Source: Apostichopus japonicus (Eukaryota > Echinodermata > Holothuroidea > Aspidochirotida > Stichopodidae). From it: DNA of 64,000 nucleotides. Where the stretch lies: the NCBI RefSeq assembly GCF_037975245.1, contig NC_092567.1, positions 22,963,376 to 23,027,375 on the forward strand, written 5' to 3'. A program made the translations under genes and the position numbers. Under the pieces are notes generated by a model, which searched no databases, had not been told where the DNA came from, and saw nothing but the letters and a program-made list of their open reading frames with translations. Below are positions 61,060 to 64,000 of the stretch, piece by piece; positions within the stretch are counted from its first letter, which is position 1, and each line of letters starts with the position of its first letter.

Positions 61060-64000
61060 AGGTTATTTCACGTTTCTAGAAATATCGCCCTCTCCCATTT
61101 AGATGCAATTCGTGCCAAGCAGTGGCTACATGTGTAGCACTGGTATAAAAGAATACTACCCCACAAACTAGCAACGAAAATATGATATGAACAAAGCGAA
61201 GAATGGAAAGGAGAATTCGGAGAAACTTGAAGAACAATACAAGCCAAAATCGTCAATGTTGGTGATTGGAAACACGAAACAAGATCTGACTTAAAATAAC
61301 ATGTAACCTACGTCCCTGGACAATTGTCTCATTCCCGCTGTCACACAACGATTTTGGCGCCAAAATGGTATTTACTTCTGCCTGTGTATATGTACTGGTA
61401 ATAAGAATTTACAACAAAGGCTTACAGGTGTGTGTCTGTGTTGGACCTTGCAAAAATCCACAATACACTTGGTTATCAAGCTACCACTTTCACAGAGGAA
61501 ACTGTTTCATCAATATCGACAAACATGGGACGAAAAAAATGGAAAAAGTTAAAGAAGTCAAAGAGAAGAAATCGCCAGTTGGTGAGTAAACCTTTACTTT
61601 ATAAACAGAGATCTGTTCAGCTGAGTTACAGCGTTCTTGTAACAGGCGATCAGCTCGCATTCAGACAGGAAAGAGGCATAGCTTGCATCTTGTTTAAAGT
61701 ACTACTAAATACACGTTTGCAGCATCCAGATATTTCCGAGGTCAAATGGTGAAGACTATTAACATGTAAACTGTCTTAAAGAAAAATGTCAGTGATTCTC
61801 AAAAAGAGAAAAATTGTAGCCTGACTGGCTAATAGTGGAAGCCTCAAAGGTAATGAAGGCTCCAGGGCCATGAAGGCAACAAGGCCCAGGGCTTCACTCA
61901 TGTAAAAGTGGAATCGTTAAGTAAAACTAAAATGTCAATATTAATCATACTTGACACCCTTTGTTATGACTAAAAGAATTCATGGAGCTGTATCATGACA
62001 AATATTGTGTTCTCAAGACTCATGTTATATATGTACCTAGGATTTCTGAATCATGTTACAGCAACATATCAAACAAGAAGACCAATTTACCACTACAGAT
62101 TCTTCAAAATTATCCCCTTAAGATTTATTTCAGCAAAACAGATAAATGTTGATAAGCTACAGAAGGGCAGCAACTGTGAGCAAAAGTCCATTATTAGAAA
62201 CACTTGACTAAATGGACTTGCACTTACCATGTTCATGTGTGACAATAGAAGCATAGTGCATTATTTTGTACAACATATGAATCATGGAAGCCCAGGAACG
62301 TTACTGTAATGTTCACCTAGTGTGGATTACTTTTGGATACACAAAATTCCTTTTCATTTACCAGAAGGAATGCAAACACAAGACTATGGCCTACCTATAT
62401 TATATATATTATGCATTACAACGCAATGCCCTTAATAACATCCTAACCATGATATTGAATCACACTTGTTTTGATGAAGCGCTGTTACTATTGATATACC
62501 TGCTGCTGCAAAGAGCTTGCTGGTTGCGACACAACAATCGGGGAGTTCCCCGATTGAGGTTATTATGAGGTAATTAAGAGACCACCTCATTGTGCAGTAT
62601 TGTTAGTCAATCACGTAAAATTGACGCAAAGTAGGTTTTTCAATGATGCGAAAAATATTAGTTAAGCTCAGTAAGAGTAATTACTGAACTTGTCGTTCTC
62701 TCAAAACCACTACTTTTTTTTTGCAGCATAAAATTTATCCAATGCAAGGGCATCCAGAACCAGATCAGGCCATGGGGACAATCTGTCAATAGGCATCCCT
62801 TTTTTACTCAAGTCTTCATATTTCCTTCATTATTCTTTATCCCACATTTTTTTGTGTCCCCTAATTGATAAGGACTCCTCAACCCTCCCTTCCCCCCCCC
62901 CTTACTCCTCCCTTGACTGCATATCCTGACCTCCCTCTGGTGAGGCCTTTCTAGATCCAAATAGACAAGAACACAACATATATTGTGAAATTATTCTATC
63001 AGAGTCAAAACAGTTTTATAACAGCTACCACAAACATGTTAATCTCCATTCAAATTAATAAGCACAAAAAGTTTAGATATAATTAGAAGGATTTAGGCTG
63101 TAACATTACATGATTTTACTCAACTGGATGTTAGAATCTGGCCAATTGTTGATAGAAAGTCATGCTTTAATCGCTAAAACATATAATAATAATTTAATAA
63201 CATTAAAGAATAACTTGATGCCATCAGAACTGCCAAAATGCTATCTCAGAAAGATGAGCGTTTGTGGAGGCTGGGATGGATTTGCAATACATATCTATTA
63301 TATGTATCCTAAAGCCTGCAAACACAGTAAGGTTAAATGATGACTCCATGTTTTTATGACTTTAATTCTTGGTGTATCATAGCACAAGGAACAGATAAGG
63401 CAACTAGAAATGAGGTTTTCATGTCAGAAGAAGAAATTGAGTGGAATTTGGTTAATTTCAAGAGTAGATCAAAAAGGAAATGCATTTCCCTGAATTAAAG
63501 TGAACATTTCCTATGCTCGCATCCTTAAAACAAATCAAACAAGAACATTTCCTATGGGAATTTGCTCATGTCAATTTTCTGTGGCAACAGAATTAAAAAT
63601 TGAGTAATTTCACTAATTTATGGTAAAAATTTTATTTTCCTTTAGACCCATAAAAGGAAATAAGAGTAAACTTATTGGTTTATTCTACATGTTAACTCAC
63701 TTCTCACCGTTTGTGTCTTGAATATTGTGATAGTCTATGTTTCTGTACTGTTATTTAACGTATACTTGATGTTTAACTTTCATTATAGTCTTTTCTCAAT
63801 TGTCCATTTTACATTTTCCAAGATGTCTTCTTTTTTTTCCCTTGTGAAAGATTGTTGTAACTTTGCCATTGATTCATCATTTGCTTCTGTCCTGCATGAA
63901 TACTTATCAGTGATTGACCTGTACATAGGTGTTAGACTATCACAGACTTAATTTGTCCACAATTTTTAAACTATTAAGTACCTCAAATACTTAAAATGAA
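61060..64000. repeat. 3.34-kb tandem unit, copy 5 (runs off the window)
   Basis: Aligned throughout with copies 2 and 3 but more diverged, with small indels. The first exon is at 61525-61581. It continues to the right edge, so the array may be longer. Confidence 0.88.
61525..61581 (+). CDS. First exon, copy 5
   Basis: MGRKKWKKLKKSKRRNRQL then GTGAGTAAAC; the amino acids equal copy 2. If the host gene's later exons lie beyond 64 kb, this is the copy nearest to them. Confidence 0.55.

Overview
The window is metazoan genomic DNA, not bacterial. It has two spliced genes with GT-AG introns, AT-rich non-coding DNA, many microsatellites and minisatellites, and SINE, LINE and MITE debris. The protein families (a tetraspanin and a tubulin-type cytosolic carboxypeptidase), and tRNA-derived SINEs of a kind common in marine deuterostomes, suggest an invertebrate deuterostome. 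An echinoderm such as a sea cucumber is my best guess; this is inference from memory of repeat style, not a search result.

Layout. 1-480: decayed 3' end of a non-LTR retrotransposon (minus). 1.1-1.35 kb: SINE. 3.2-4.6 kb: ends of DNA transposons around a long inverted repeat. 5.7-12.0 kb: a complete eight-coding-exon tetraspanin gene (plus; 273 aa; all introns phase 0), followed by a TGATATCA-rich minisatellite. 15.2-15.8 kb: five tandem 117-118 bp units, each with a perfect DR1 nuclear-receptor-type site. 17.2-48.4 kb: one large minus-strand gene for an AGBL2/AGBL3-like cytosolic carboxypeptidase. I joined 29 coding exons in phase (1653 codons plus stop, one further exon uncertain). The zinc ligands and catalytic Glu are intact, and a C-terminal extension of about 1040 residues follows the catalytic domain. 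48.4-49.1 kb: divergent promoter region containing a perfect RFX X-box. 48.7-64 kb: five copies of a promoter plus first-exon cassette on the plus strand. Each has a 19-codon very basic open exon ending at a GTGAGT donor, and most lie in a 3.34 kb tandem repeat that runs off the window.

The most unusual pattern is inside the carboxypeptidase gene. Four separate introns carry tandem arrays that are copies of, or start exactly at, the adjoining exon-intron boundary (near 25.6, 32.36, 43.68 and 45.18 kb). The splice site itself, sometimes with an open piece of exon, has therefore been multiplied. Together with the five-fold first-exon array, this suggests a locus where exon edges repeatedly seed tandem duplication. 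The tetraspanin and carboxypeptidase genes point towards each other (convergent, about 5 kb apart); I see no functional link between their products.
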